Below are positions 22,949-31,918 of a stretch of 34,107 bases of DNA, piece by piece. The notes beneath the pieces were generated by a model. It saw only the letters and a list, made by a program, of their open reading frames with translations. It was not told the DNA's origin and did not search any database. A program made the position numbers and the translations under genes. Every line of letters starts with the position of its first letter. Positions within the stretch are counted from its first letter, which is position 1. Location of the stretch: the NCBI GenBank assembly GCA_018240405.1, contig JAFEFW010000013.1, forward strand, positions 1 to 34,107, written 5' to 3'. The DNA comes from Pseudomonadota bacterium (lineage in GTDB: Bacteria; Pseudomonadota; Alphaproteobacteria; Acetobacterales; Acetobacteraceae).

Positions 22949-24661
22949 ATGAGCCTCGCTCTCAACACCACCCGGCGTCTGCGCCTTGGTCATGTCGACC
23001 TCTCACTCATCCCGCTCGGCTTGGCCGGATTGTTCCTGGCCATGCTGGTGCTGCTGCCGCTGGGTTGGCTGCTGGCGTATACCGTAACGGACGAAAGCGG
23101 CGCCCTGAGCTGGACCAATGTCGTCGAGCTGGCCGATACCTCGCTGTTCCTTGAGCCCTTCATCACCACGTTCGGCATCGCCCTCGGCGTTGCCTCACTG
23201 GCCTGTTTGCTTGCCGTTCCCCTGGCCTGGCTGGTGGCACGGACCGATGTGCCGGCGCGACGCCTGCTGCGCGGCCTGGTGATGGTCTCGTTCATTACGC
23301 CACCGTTCATCGGCGCCGTCGCCTGGGTGCTGCTCGCGGCGCCAAACAGCGGCCTTTTGAACCAGTACTATCGCGGGATCACCGGGGCCGGAACCTTCGA
23401 CTACCTGTTCAACATCTTCTCGGCCGCAGGAATCATCTTCGTGATGGCCTCCTACGCCTTTCCTTACGTCTTCGTCCTGGCGGCCAACACGCTGGACCGG
23501 ATGCCGCACGATCTGGAGGAAGCCAGCGCCATCCTGGGCGGCGGGCGCTGGCACACCTTCCGGCGGGTGACGCTGCCGATGGTACTGCCCGCGCTGCTCG
23601 CCGGGTTCATCATCGCCTTCCTGCAGGCCATGACACAGTTTGGCACCCCCGCCATCCTCGCCCTGCCCGCCGGCTTCCACGTGCTGACCACGAAGATCTG
23701 GAGCCTGTTCCAGTTCCCACCGAAAGCGCACCTGGCCGCCGCCTGCGCCATGCCGTTGCTGCTGGTGACAATCTTCCTTCTCCGCCTGGAAAAAACACTG
23801 CTGGGACGCCGCGGCTACACCATGGTCGGCGGCAAATCCGGCTCCCCGCAACTGGCGAAGCTGGGCGTGTGGCGCTGGCCGGCACTGTTGCTGGCGCTGC
23901 TCCTGCTGTTCGTCACCGTTTTACTGCCGAACCTGGTTCTGGTCCGCGCGAGCATGCTGCGTTCGGTGTCCGATCCATGGACGCTGGAGACGATCACCTG
24001 GGCAAACGTTCCACTGGTATTCGGGTTGAGCAACACAGTGGGCGTGCTGAAAAACACGCTGGTGACCGGCGTGGTATCGGCAACGCTTGGCACCGCCTTT
24101 GCCGTGCTGATCGCCTATCTCACCGCGCGGCGCGCCGTACCGGGACACCAGGTGCTCGGCTTCCTGGCGACCGCCCCAGCCGCAATTCCCGGCATCGTGC
24201 TGGGCGTTGCCCTGTTCATCGCCTATACGCGGCCACCGTTCCAGCTATACGGCACGCTATGGATCCTGCTGCTGGCCTTCCTGACGATCGAGATGCCACC
24301 GGCGTATCAGCAAATGCAGGCAGCATTTCGCGGGTTAAATCCCGAACTGGAGGACGCCTCGCGCATCCTCGGTGCGGGACGGATGAAGTCGCTGGCCAAG
24401 GTCGTCGCACCGCTGCTGAAGACGTCGGTCGCGGCAACATGGTGCTTCGTCTTCATTGGTGCCATCCGCGAACTGTCCGCAACGATCCTGTTGACAACCT
24501 CTAATACCAAGCTGGTGTCAGTGCTGATCTACGACCTGAACGAAGGCGGCGCGCTGGGCGGCATTGCCGTACTAGGACTGGTGCTGATGGCGGTTACCGC
24601 GGTGGTCGTGCTGATCGCTAACCGTGTCGCCCATGTCGGCGTCATGCCAGACGGGCGGTAG
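22949..24661 (+). CDS. ABC importer fused permease (FbpB-like)
   Basis: A 570-residue inner-membrane permease made of two fused BPD-type transmembrane halves with about twelve hydrophobic segments. Each half carries the cytoplasmic EAA loop that docks on the ATPase: EEASAILGGGRWHTFRRVTLP near residue 190, and EDASRILGAGRMKSLAKVVAP near 470. Such fused permeases are typical of FbpB/AfuB/SfuB-type importers. With the two preceding genes it makes a complete importer: one ATPase gene (homodimer), one binding protein and one fused permease. The gap after the binding-protein stop is 47 nt and no Shine-Dalgarno is evident before the ATG. A small CGGGC/GCCCG hairpin at about 24722-24738 may follow the gene. 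Confidence 0.92.
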   Translation: MSLALNTTRRLRLGHVDLSLIPLGLAGLFLAMLVLLPLGWLLAYTVTDESGALSWTNVVELADTSLFLEPFITTFGIALGVASLACLLAVPLAWLVARTDVPARRLLRGLVMVSFITPPFIGAVAWVLLAAPNSGLLNQYYRGITGAGTFDYLFNIFSAAGIIFVMASYAFPYVFVLAANTLDRMPHDLEEASAILGGGRWHTFRRVTLPMVLPALLAGFIIAFLQAMTQFGTPAILALPAGFHVLTTKIWSLFQFPPKAHLAAACAMPLLLVTIFLLRLEKTLLGRRGYTMVGGKSGSPQLAKLGVWRWPALLLALLLLFVTVLLPNLVLVRASMLRSVSDPWTLETITWANVPLVFGLSNTVGVLKNTLVTGVVSATLGTAFAVLIAYLTARRAVPGHQVLGFLATAPAAIPGIVLGVALFIAYTRPPFQLYGTLWILLLAFLTIEMPPAYQQMQAAFRGLNPELEDASRILGAGRMKSLAKVVAPLLKTSVAATWCFVFIGAIRELSATILLTTSNTKLVSVLIYDLNEGGALGGIAVLGLVLMAVTAVVVLIANRVAHVGVMPDGR

Positions 24662-24775
24662 TGGATTTCGCTTTACCAATAGTTGCCCGATACCAGGATT
24701 GCCGACTACGCTCCCGACGAGACGGGCCCATAGCCCGCTCGGCCGGCACAACCGGTCAATAAACGGGAGGAACAC

Positions 24776-26029
24776 GTGAGACATCTGATTCGCGGCCTGC
24801 TGGCCGCGCCGTTGCTGTTAGGCGCCCTGCTGCTCGGCCAGCCGGCCAGTGCACAGGATACCATCAAGATCGGCTACATCGACCCGCTGTCGGGCGCCTT
24901 CGCCCAGCAGGGTGATGCCAGCCTGCAGCACTTCGCATACCTGATCGATCTGATCAACGCGCAGGGTGGTGCGATGGGCAAGAAGCTGGAGATCGTCCCC
25001 TACGATAGCAAGCTGCAGCCGGCCGAGGCGCTGATCGCATTGAACCGGATCATCGACCAAAACATTCCGTTCGTCATGCAGTGCGCCGGCTCCAACATTG
25101 CAGCTGCGTTGATCGACGGCGTCTCGAAGCACAACGCGCGCAATCCGGATCACCGCATTCTGTATTTGAACTGCGGCGCGCTGGCCTCCGACCTGACCAA
25201 CGAGAAGTGTGACTTCTGGCATTTCCGCTTCGACGCCAACACCGGACAGCGGGCGGCGACCTTAGTGCGGGCCCTGCCCAAGAACGTCACCTCCGTCTAC
25301 CTGCTGAACCAGGACTATCTGTTCGGCCAGACCCTGCAGAAGGAAACCAAGGAGCAGCTTGCCTTGCTGCGGCCCGACGTGAAGGTTGTTGGCGAAGAGC
25401 TGATCCCGCTGGGCAAGGTCAAGGACTTCTCCTCCTACATCGAGAAAATCCGCGATTCGAAGGCGCAGGTGCTGATTACCGGCAACTGGGGGCCTGACCT
25501 GAACCTGATGCTGAAGGCGGCGGTCGACAGCGGCCTGCCGATCGAGTTCTACACCTATCTGTCGCACGTCGTCGGCGCGCCGACGGCAACCGGCGCGGCG
25601 GGCGAGAACCGTCTGCACACCGTGGTTGAATTCCATCCGAACGTGCCGAATGAAGAAGGCAACGCAGCGGGCGAGGCGTTTGTTGCCAACTGGCGGAAGA
25701 ATCACAATTTCGACCTGTTCCAGATGAACAACTACGTCATGCTGAAAATGCTGGCGGCGGCAATCGACAAGGCCCAGTCGACAGATCCGCTGAAAGTGGC
25801 GCTGGCGCTGGAAGGCATCAAGACCACCGACGTCATGGGCAAGGACTACATGATGCGGAAGGATGACCACCAGTTGATGGAACCGCTTTACGTCGCCAAG
25901 TTCACCCGTGACGTCAAGTACGACTCCGAAAACACTGGACTTGGATGGAAGACGATTGGCAAGTCCGATGCCGCGTCTTTGGTGCAGCCAACAACCTGCA
26001 AGATGAAGCGCCCCGCCGGCGCCGGCTGA
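24776..26029 (+). CDS. Branched-chain amino acid-type ABC binding protein (orphan LivK-like)
   Basis: A 417-residue periplasmic binding protein of the leucine/isoleucine/valine-type class I family (Peripla_BP_6). A Sec signal peptide spans residues 1-26 with cleavage after ASA. The mature protein begins TIKIGYIDPLSGAFAQQGD, the hallmark opening of this family. Later it has YLLNQDYLFGQTL and the ITGNWGPDLNLMLKAAVDSG strand-helix. It starts at GTG, preceded by GGGAGG 5 nt upstream. None of the partner genes livH, livM, livG or livF is in the window, so it either serves a distant transporter or shares components. Homologues in catabolic regions often bind aromatic acids or amides rather than amino acids. 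It ends before a hairpin shared with the convergent CoA transferase gene. Confidence 0.87.
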   Translation: MRHLIRGLLAAPLLLGALLLGQPASAQDTIKIGYIDPLSGAFAQQGDASLQHFAYLIDLINAQGGAMGKKLEIVPYDSKLQPAEALIALNRIIDQNIPFVMQCAGSNIAAALIDGVSKHNARNPDHRILYLNCGALASDLTNEKCDFWHFRFDANTGQRAATLVRALPKNVTSVYLLNQDYLFGQTLQKETKEQLALLRPDVKVVGEELIPLGKVKDFSSYIEKIRDSKAQVLITGNWGPDLNLMLKAAVDSGLPIEFYTYLSHVVGAPTATGAAGENRLHTVVEFHPNVPNEEGNAAGEAFVANWRKNHNFDLFQMNNYVMLKMLAAAIDKAQSTDPLKVALALEGIKTTDVMGKDYMMRKDDHQLMEPLYVAKFTRDVKYDSENTGLGWKTIGKSDAASLVQPTTCKMKRPAGAG

Positions 26030-26038
26030 TCACTGCAA

Positions 26039-26072
26039 CAAACCGGGCGGGCGCCCGCGTCCGCTCGGTTTG
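26039..26072. terminator. Bidirectional terminator hairpin
   Basis: A 12-bp stem joins CAAACCGGGCGG (26039-26050) and CCGCTCGGTTTG (26061-26072), with one G-U pair and a 10-nt loop. It fills the 51-bp gap between the convergent binding-protein and CoA transferase genes. The A/T-rich base of the stem gives short A and T runs for both directions. Confidence 0.65.
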
Positions 26073-26080
26073 ACTTCGTA

Positions 26081-27283
26081 TCAAATGACCCCGTCCGCCG
26101 CCAGCGCTGTCAACTCCGCCGCGGTGTGACCCAGCCAATCGCCAAACACCGCCGCATTGTCAGCACCAAGCCGCGCACTGGCCTGCAAAGGCGCACGCGG
26201 CGTACCCTCAAACACCATCGGCGAGTGCGGCAGGACCACGCGTCCCAGATCCGGATGATCGACCCATTGCAGGCTGCCACGTTCGTGCATGTTCCGGTCC
26301 AGCACCACGTCCGATAATTCGCGCACCGGCGCGCACGGTACTGATGCCGCCAGCAGCCGATCCGCCACGTCTTCTTTCGTGTGCTGCGAGGTCCACGCCT
26401 CCAGCAGAGCATCGACCTCCTGCATATGTGCCACGCGGGCGCTCCGCGTAGCGAAGCGCGGGTCGTCCTTCAGCTCGGCGCGTCCGATGACGTCCAGGAT
26501 CGACCGGAAATGAGCATCGCCAGGGGCGTTGATCACGACGAACCCGTTGCTCGTTGCATAGGCGTTGTAGGGCGCGATACCCAGCCCACCATGGCGGTTG
26601 CCGGTGCGCGGCGGGACGTCGCCGCCCCGGGCGTGCAGCATGCCCAGGTTCGACGCCAGTGAGGCATAGACGGAATCCTGCATCGTCACCTCAACAACGC
26701 GGCCCTTGCCCGTGCGCTCGCGCTCGAACAACGCGGTCATGATGGCGCCGTAGAGATGCACGCCGGCGCTGAAATCGCACAATGCCGCGCCCGCCTTGAC
26801 CGGCGGTTGATCCGGATAGCCGGTGACGCTGATCACCCCGCACATCGCCTGCATCACAAGGTCCATCGCGGGATAGTCGCGGTACGGCCCAGACTTGCCG
26901 TAGCCGGAGCTGGATCCGTAGATCAGCCGCGGGTTCAGTGCCAGCAGTGCGTCGGCGCCGAGGCCGAGACGGTCCATGACGCCGGGTGCGAAATTCTCCA
27001 CCAGGATGTCGGCACGTGCAACCATTTCGCGCAGCAGCACCCTGCCGTTATCCGCCTTCAGATTCAGCGTGACACAGCGTTTGTTGCTGTTCAGCATCGC
27101 AAACGGCAGCGCCGCACCACCCATATCGCCGCGACTACGCAAATGTTCCCCGCCATGTGGCTCGACCTTGATAACCGTCGCGCCGGCCATGGCCATCAGG
27201 AAGGTGGCGTAGGGACCATTGTAGACGTGTGAGAGATCGATGACGGTTATACCGGATAGTGGGCCGGCGGCTTGCTCTGTCAT
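26081..27283 (-). CDS. CaiB/BaiF family (class III) CoA transferase
   Basis: A 400-residue cytoplasmic enzyme that moves CoA between carboxylic acids. The N-terminal Rossmann part reads LSGITVIDLSHVYNGPYATFLMAMAGATVIKVEPHGGEHLR, split here only by its glycine turn. Next comes SNKRCVTLNLK, then DILVENFAPGVMDRLGLG, both core family segments. The nucleophile candidate is Asp141 in PAMDLVMQAMCGV. C-terminal VSCAP-like and PHSPMVFEGTPRAP segments complete the fold. GGAGGG lies about 7 nt before the ATG. It is the last gene of a minus-strand operon, 12 nt after the second MFS gene. It would activate an imported carboxylic acid to its CoA thioester, but the acid cannot be named. Racemases of this superfamily are the main alternative. 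Confidence 0.9.
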   Translation of the reverse strand: MTEQAAGPLSGITVIDLSHVYNGPYATFLMAMAGATVIKVEPHGGEHLRSRGDMGGAALPFAMLNSNKRCVTLNLKADNGRVLLREMVARADILVENFAPGVMDRLGLGADALLALNPRLIYGSSSGYGKSGPYRDYPAMDLVMQAMCGVISVTGYPDQPPVKAGAALCDFSAGVHLYGAIMTALFERERTGKGRVVEVTMQDSVYASLASNLGMLHARGGDVPPRTGNRHGGLGIAPYNAYATSNGFVVINAPGDAHFRSILDVIGRAELKDDPRFATRSARVAHMQEVDALLEAWTSQHTKEDVADRLLAASVPCAPVRELSDVVLDRNMHERGSLQWVDHPDLGRVVLPHSPMVFEGTPRAPLQASARLGADNAAVFGDWLGHTAAELTALAADGVI

Positions 27284-27295
27284 GCCTTCCCTCCG

Positions 27296-28474
27296 TTACG
27301 TGCGCACAGGTTTTACGCCGATCGGAATCAGGGCCAAGCCACCACCTGCCGTGGCAACGATAGCCGCCAGCGGGCCAAAGCCGGAGAAGCCGACGCCGCC
27401 AATCATCCAACCGCCTAATCCGGCCGCGCCGAGCCAGCCGAGGCTGCTGCAGGTGACGTTCATGCCCATGACAGTACCGCGGATATGCTCCGGCACGCTG
27501 CCGAGTGAGGCCATCAGCGCCGGGCGGGCAATGGCATTGAAAAAGACGTAGGCAAAGCCGAGGCCGACCGAGACCGGCACGCTGATCTGCCAGCCGAACA
27601 AGCCCAGCGCTATAATGCCCGACGCGAACATGCCCGTTGCGAACAATGCCAGCCGGTTCGGCAGCTTATCGGCGAGTTGGCCACCCAAGATGGTGCCGAC
27701 GATGTTGCCGATCGCGAAGATTGCGAGCGGCAGGGCCACTTCGTGCACGCCAAGGCTATAGGTCGATTGCAGGAACGTCGCGTAGTAGACGGCGACGAGG
27801 CCGTAGCAGATCCGCTCCAGCACGCCCATCGACAGCAATTGCAGCACCGGGCGGGACAATGCGTTCCGCATCGATGTTGCCCGCGAACCACGCGAATGCG
27901 GCGCTCCCACCGGGCGGCGCGTGGTGAGTGCGAGGCTGATCGATGTCAGCAGCGCCAGGCCGGCAACGCAGAAATTCACACCGCGCCAGCCAACATAGGC
28001 GCCAACCAGGGCCGCCAGCGGCACGCCGACCAGCAGCGTCAGTGACTGTCCGCTCATGACCCAGCCCAGCGCCCGGCCCTGATGCGTCGGGGCGACGCGC
28101 GAGGAGACCTCGGTGAACACCACGCCTGTGAACAAGCCGCAGCAGCCGCCGGCGATCGTGGCGAAGATTGCGACGGTCAGGAATGTTTCGCTGACGGCGA
28201 CGCCGGTCGCGGCGAACACCAACGCCAGCGGGCCGCCGATCAGGAACGGCCGCGTGCCCCATCGATCGCAGCCCGGGCCGGCGATCATAGAGGTGCCGCC
28301 CCAGGCGATCGAGGTGATGGCAACAAGGTTCGCCACCATGGGCACGGTGGCGTCCAGGTCGCGTGCCATATCGATCAGGAACGGCGCCCGCGTCGTACCG
28401 CTGCCGGCGGCGGTGAACATCGCCAGCGAGGCGGCCAGGATCAGCGGCCACGGCATGCGGACGATGGCTGTCAT
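27296..28474 (-). CDS. MFS transporter
   Basis: A 392-residue inner-membrane carrier of the major facilitator superfamily with about twelve hydrophobic segments. The cytoplasmic loop between helices 2 and 3 shows GPGCDRWGTRPFLIGGPL, a form of the G-x3-D-R-x-G-R/K-R motif. A similar ADKLPNRLALF occurs in the second half. The open frame extends far upstream, but the true start is the ATG at 28474, which overlaps the stop of the preceding MFS gene by 4 bp, begins a normal first helix and gives the standard length. Coupled translation with another MFS gene suggests a paired or two-carrier uptake and efflux arrangement. Substrate unknown; the operon partners point to an organic acid or amide. Confidence 0.87.
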   Translation of the reverse strand: MTAIVRMPWPLILAASLAMFTAAGSGTTRAPFLIDMARDLDATVPMVANLVAITSIAWGGTSMIAGPGCDRWGTRPFLIGGPLALVFAATGVAVSETFLTVAIFATIAGGCCGLFTGVVFTEVSSRVAPTHQGRALGWVMSGQSLTLLVGVPLAALVGAYVGWRGVNFCVAGLALLTSISLALTTRRPVGAPHSRGSRATSMRNALSRPVLQLLSMGVLERICYGLVAVYYATFLQSTYSLGVHEVALPLAIFAIGNIVGTILGGQLADKLPNRLALFATGMFASGIIALGLFGWQISVPVSVGLGFAYVFFNAIARPALMASLGSVPEHIRGTVMGMNVTCSSLGWLGAAGLGGWMIGGVGFSGFGPLAAIVATAGGGLALIPIGVKPVRT

Positions 28475-29670
28475 GCCGCCCGCGCCTGCCGCGGCAGGCC
28501 CAACGCAACGATCAGGCCGATGACGTTGCCGCATCCGGCAACAATGACCGCGATAGCGTAGGTGCCGGTCACGTCGAACAGCCGGCCGGCCAGGATCGGC
28601 AGCGTAATGGCCGCGACGCACCAGGCGATATAGATGCGGCCGGCGATCTTGCCGTACTGGTCCGGCGGCCAATAGGCCGCAACGGCGCCGGCTGTGCAGC
28701 CGGAGATGAAGCCGTAGCCCATGCCCATCATGGCAAGGCCAATGGCCGCGACCAGCGGGGCGGGCCAGAGCGTCAGAATCAGCGCACCGGTCATCGCCCA
28801 GGCATTGGCGAATCCCGCGACCATCGGCACAGGGAAGCGGTCGACGAGCCAGCCGCCGCTGATCCGCGCGAAGGCGATGGCGCCGGTGATGGAAGTCGTC
28901 GCCACCAGGGCGGTCGCCGCCGCGCCGCCATAGGCGGTGATCATCCCGGCGGCCTGGCTGAGCACCATCAGGCCCGCTGCCGCGGCAAGGAAAAACACCA
29001 GCGTTAGCCGGATGAATGTGGCCGTGCTGCCTGCTCCTGCGGAGTCCGGCGTGGCCGGCCGGGCCCGCTCGAAGCGGGCACCGGCATAGATCGTCAGCAG
29101 CGTGCCGATCAGCCCGCACAGCAGCAGCACCGCCGCCAGACCGGCCAAGGTTGTGCGGTGGCCGAATTGGGCGTTGGCCCAGCCGAACAGCGGCGCCGCG
29201 ATCATCGCACCGGCGGGGTAGAGCCCAACGATATAGCCGTTCAGCAACCCCTTTCGATGTTGTACCAGAACGTTCGCACTCTGCAGCAGCACGATGTAGG
29301 CCGCGCCGCCGCCGAGGCCGAATAGCACGCCGTAGCCGAACAGTAGTGCCGGCAGCCCGCTGGCCGCCGCGGACAGGCCAATGCCAGCACCACAAGCGAT
29401 CGCGCTGAGCGCCAGCAACAGCCAGGCTGGTACGCGGCCGAACAGCGCCGGCGCCAGATTCATGCCAAGAACATAGCAGATCGTCGCCAGGCCGAAGACG
29501 AACGACAGCGCCGCCCTTGTGGTGCCCAGATCCTGCTCGATCGGCTTCAGGAACACGCTGAAGGCGTAGATGGAGCCGAGCGGCAGGTTGAGCGCGGTAG
29601 CGGCTGCAACCGCGGCCCAGGCGTGTTCGCTGCGTCTTGTCAGCGGCACCCGCCCGGCGGCGGCGGGCAT
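28471..29670 (-). CDS. MFS transporter, oxalate/formate antiporter-like (OFA) family
   Basis: A 399-residue inner-membrane carrier. The first helix, NLPLGSIYAFSVFLKPIEQDLG, is characteristic of the OFA group (OxlT-like), which exchanges or imports small mono- and dicarboxylates. About twelve hydrophobic segments are present, with HRKGLLNGYIVGLYPAGAM near helix 4-5 and ARISGGWLVDRFPVP between helices 8 and 9, both typical. The gene starts 4 nt after the dehydrogenase stop and overlaps the next MFS gene by 4 bp, so all are probably translated from one mRNA. Having two different MFS carriers in series within one catabolic operon is uncommon and suggests substrate/product exchange or two related substrates. 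Confidence 0.87.
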   Translation of the reverse strand: MPAAAGRVPLTRRSEHAWAAVAAATALNLPLGSIYAFSVFLKPIEQDLGTTRAALSFVFGLATICYVLGMNLAPALFGRVPAWLLLALSAIACGAGIGLSAAASGLPALLFGYGVLFGLGGGAAYIVLLQSANVLVQHRKGLLNGYIVGLYPAGAMIAAPLFGWANAQFGHRTTLAGLAAVLLLCGLIGTLLTIYAGARFERARPATPDSAGAGSTATFIRLTLVFFLAAAAGLMVLSQAAGMITAYGGAAATALVATTSITGAIAFARISGGWLVDRFPVPMVAGFANAWAMTGALILTLWPAPLVAAIGLAMMGMGYGFISGCTAGAVAAYWPPDQYGKIAGRIYIAWCVAAITLPILAGRLFDVTGTYAIAVIVAGCGNVIGLIVALGLPRQARAA

Positions 29671-29674
29671 GGCG

Positions 29675-30478
29675 TCAGGCCGCCGTCATGCCTCCGTCGA
29701 CGATCAATCCGGCGCCGTTCATGTAGCCCGCATCATCCGATGCGAGGAAAACAATGCCTTTGGCAATGTCGGTTGGCACGCCGAGCCGTCCCCATGGCAC
29801 GGTAGACAGCACTGTCTGCTTCACGGCGGTGGTATCGTTTGTTCCAGTCCGCTGAGCGCGCGAAACGAAAGTCTGTTCGCCCATGTCGGTCTGAATGATG
29901 CCGGGATGGATCGAGTTGACGCGGATGCGGTCACCCTTGCGGCCAAACTCCAGCGCACAGGACTTGGTGAACAGTGTCACCCCGCCCTTGGTCATCGAAT
30001 ACAGCGGGTCAAGCTGCGAACCGACAATGCCAGCGACCGAGGCGAGATTGACGATAGCACTGCCATGCTCGCTGTTCTTCGCCGCCTCACGCAGCGCGGG
30101 CGCGCACAGCCTGGTACCCAGGAAGACGCCGGTCATATTGACATCGATCAGGCGCTGCCATTCGGCCATGCTGATATCCTCGATGCCCTTGCCGATGAAA
30201 ACACCGGCATTGTTCACCAGGATATCCAGCTTGCCGAACTTGGAGACCGCCAGGTTGACGGCGGCGTTCCAGTCCGCCTCCTTGGTCACGTCCAGGTGGA
30301 CGTACTCTGCCTGTCCGCCACCGCCGTTGATCGCGGCGACCGTCTGCCGGCCGCGTTCGTCCAGCACGTCGCCAATGACGATCTTGGCGCCGGCCTTCGC
30401 CATCAGTTGCGCGGTCTCACCGCCAATGCCACGCGCGGCGCCGGAGATCAGGGCGACCTTGCCATCGAGACGACTCAT
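29675..30478 (-). CDS. Short-chain dehydrogenase/reductase (classical SDR, FabG-like)
   Basis: A 267-residue NAD(P)-dependent oxidoreductase with all classical SDR marks. These are SGAARGIG at residues 12-19, an Asp at the end of the second strand (VIGDVLDERG) that favours NAD over NADP, and NNAG in ILVNNAGVF. Catalytic Tyr160 and Lys164 lie in LYSMTKGG, with Ser in NLASVAG, and the C-terminal SDDAGYMNGAGLIVDGG is intact. It resembles cyclohexanol/3-hydroxy-acid dehydrogenases. AAGGAA lies about 8 nt before the ATG. It follows the amidohydrolase gene by 80 nt and precedes the OFA carrier by 4 nt. It probably oxidises an alcohol formed or imported by this operon. Confidence 0.9.
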   Translation of the reverse strand: MSRLDGKVALISGAARGIGGETAQLMAKAGAKIVIGDVLDERGRQTVAAINGGGGQAEYVHLDVTKEADWNAAVNLAVSKFGKLDILVNNAGVFIGKGIEDISMAEWQRLIDVNMTGVFLGTRLCAPALREAAKNSEHGSAIVNLASVAGIVGSQLDPLYSMTKGGVTLFTKSCALEFGRKGDRIRVNSIHPGIIQTDMGEQTFVSRAQRTGTNDTTAVKQTVLSTVPWGRLGVPTDIAKGIVFLASDDAGYMNGAGLIVDGGMTAA

Positions 30479-30558
30479 CTTGCGTTCCTTCGTTGTCCTG
30501 GACGTATGGACGCAGTGACCCGCATCGGCGGTAGGGTGTCAACCTCGGCTGGGCGCGA

Positions 30559-31710
30559 CTATTCAGGGGGCCGCTCGTACCACACCCGTCCGTCCTTCAG
30601 CGTCAGTTGTGCGATCAGGCGGCGCTTGGCGATGATCTTCTCCTTGTCGGCGTCGATTAGTTCGAAGTTGCCGTCACGCAGTTCGAACACCGAAACGTCC
30701 GCGTTGGCGCCGGGCTTTAGCGTGCCGACAGTGCCTTCATACCCCATCAGCTTGGCCGGAGTGGCTGTTGCGCGGCGGATGCACTCCTCCAGCGGCAGGC
30801 CGAAATGCAACAGCTTGGTCATCGTCGTCGGCAGGTCCCAGACTGGCCCCTGTGTTGCCGTGGTCAGCGTCAGGTCGGTGGAGATCGTGTCGGTAATGAA
30901 ACCCTGATCCAGTGCCTTCTGAATCATGCGGAAGTTGAAGTGATTCCGTCCGTGCGCACAGTCGAAGATGATGCCATTGCGCTGCGCCTCAACAACCTCC
31001 TTCAGCAGCAACTGCTTTTCTTGCCCCATGATGCCGTGCGCCCGGCCGTGGTAGCAGTGGGTGACGATGTCGCCTGGCTTCATGTGCTCCAGCAGCGCCG
31101 GCAGCGGGATGGGCGAGTCGGTGATGTGCATCATCATCGGCACGCCACCCGCCATGTCGGCAGTCCGCCGCGCCAGTTTCACCGGTTCGTTGGAGTATTC
31201 CCACACGAGGTTTGGCCCGAAACGCAGCTTGACGCCGATGGCGAGGTCCGGGTTCTCGGTGATAGTGCGGGCGCAGCCCTCGGGATCGGCGTATTGAAAG
31301 TGCATCAATTCGCCGCCGCGCGAAGTGCCGGTGATACCGATTGCCGAGAGGTTGACGAACGCCCGCACGCGGGTCCGCACTTCTTTGTCCAGGACGTTGC
31401 GCAGGCCAGCGAAGTTCGACGAGCCGGCGCTGCCGGCGTCGCACAGTGTGGTGACGCCGCTGCGGCGGCAGCAATCATCGGTGCAGCCGCCCATGTCGTG
31501 GGCGTTGACGAAAACATGAGCGTGCATGTCGACCAGACCAGGCGTCACGAGGCGGCCCTTGGCGCTGATCGTCCGCCGAGCCTCGGTCTGCGGCAGGTTC
31601 GGTGCGACGGCAACGATCTTGCCGCCGGCGATGCCGACATCCATCACGCCCCGCAGGCCCGCACCCGGGTCCATGACTTCGCCACCGGTCAACAGCAGGT
31701 CGTAGAGCAT
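30559..31710 (-). CDS. Amidohydrolase/deacetylase family metallohydrolase
   Basis: A 383-residue cytoplasmic metal-dependent hydrolase of the dihydroorotase-like amidohydrolase superfamily. The family opening LLTGGEVMDPG is followed by VTPGLVDMHAHVF (His63, His65). A central lysine in AIGVKLRFGPNL could be the carboxylated metal bridge. Later metal ligands appear in MMMHITDSP and VTHCYHGR, and the final Asp in TISTDLT. The C-terminus returns to the beta-sandwich (GTLKPGANADVSVFEL). It resembles the EF_0837/AHA_3915-type deacetylase group, whose substrates are N-acyl or cyclic amides. AAAGGGGGA lies about 9 nt before the ATG. It is the first gene of the minus-strand operon ending in the CoA transferase, so hydrolysis may be the first step. 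Confidence 0.88.
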   Translation of the reverse strand: MLYDLLLTGGEVMDPGAGLRGVMDVGIAGGKIVAVAPNLPQTEARRTISAKGRLVTPGLVDMHAHVFVNAHDMGGCTDDCCRRSGVTTLCDAGSAGSSNFAGLRNVLDKEVRTRVRAFVNLSAIGITGTSRGGELMHFQYADPEGCARTITENPDLAIGVKLRFGPNLVWEYSNEPVKLARRTADMAGGVPMMMHITDSPIPLPALLEHMKPGDIVTHCYHGRAHGIMGQEKQLLLKEVVEAQRNGIIFDCAHGRNHFNFRMIQKALDQGFITDTISTDLTLTTATQGPVWDLPTTMTKLLHFGLPLEECIRRATATPAKLMGYEGTVGTLKPGANADVSVFELRDGNFELIDADKEKIIAKRRLIAQLTLKDGRVWYERPPE

Positions 31711-31918
31711 TGGTCGGTCCCCCTTTCTGTTGCGGGGATGGTCCTGCTAATCGGCGCGGCTGGCAACAGCCGGAGCTGCGTTACAGCACAGTCGGTGGAG
31801 TGCCGGATAGCGCGACTTGAAACGCAAAGTGATAAGGGGCGCCACCTATCAGCTGTGCGGGATGCCGCGCATCATCCGGACTGTTCGAAAATGGTCCCGT
31901 TGGCGGCAGCCGGCGGCA

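Noticed and set aside
27296-29395. A single 699-residue fused MFS protein
   Set aside because: The first about 307 codons are an out-of-frame reading of the OFA carrier gene. The true start is the ATGA overlap at 28474, giving a standard-length carrier.
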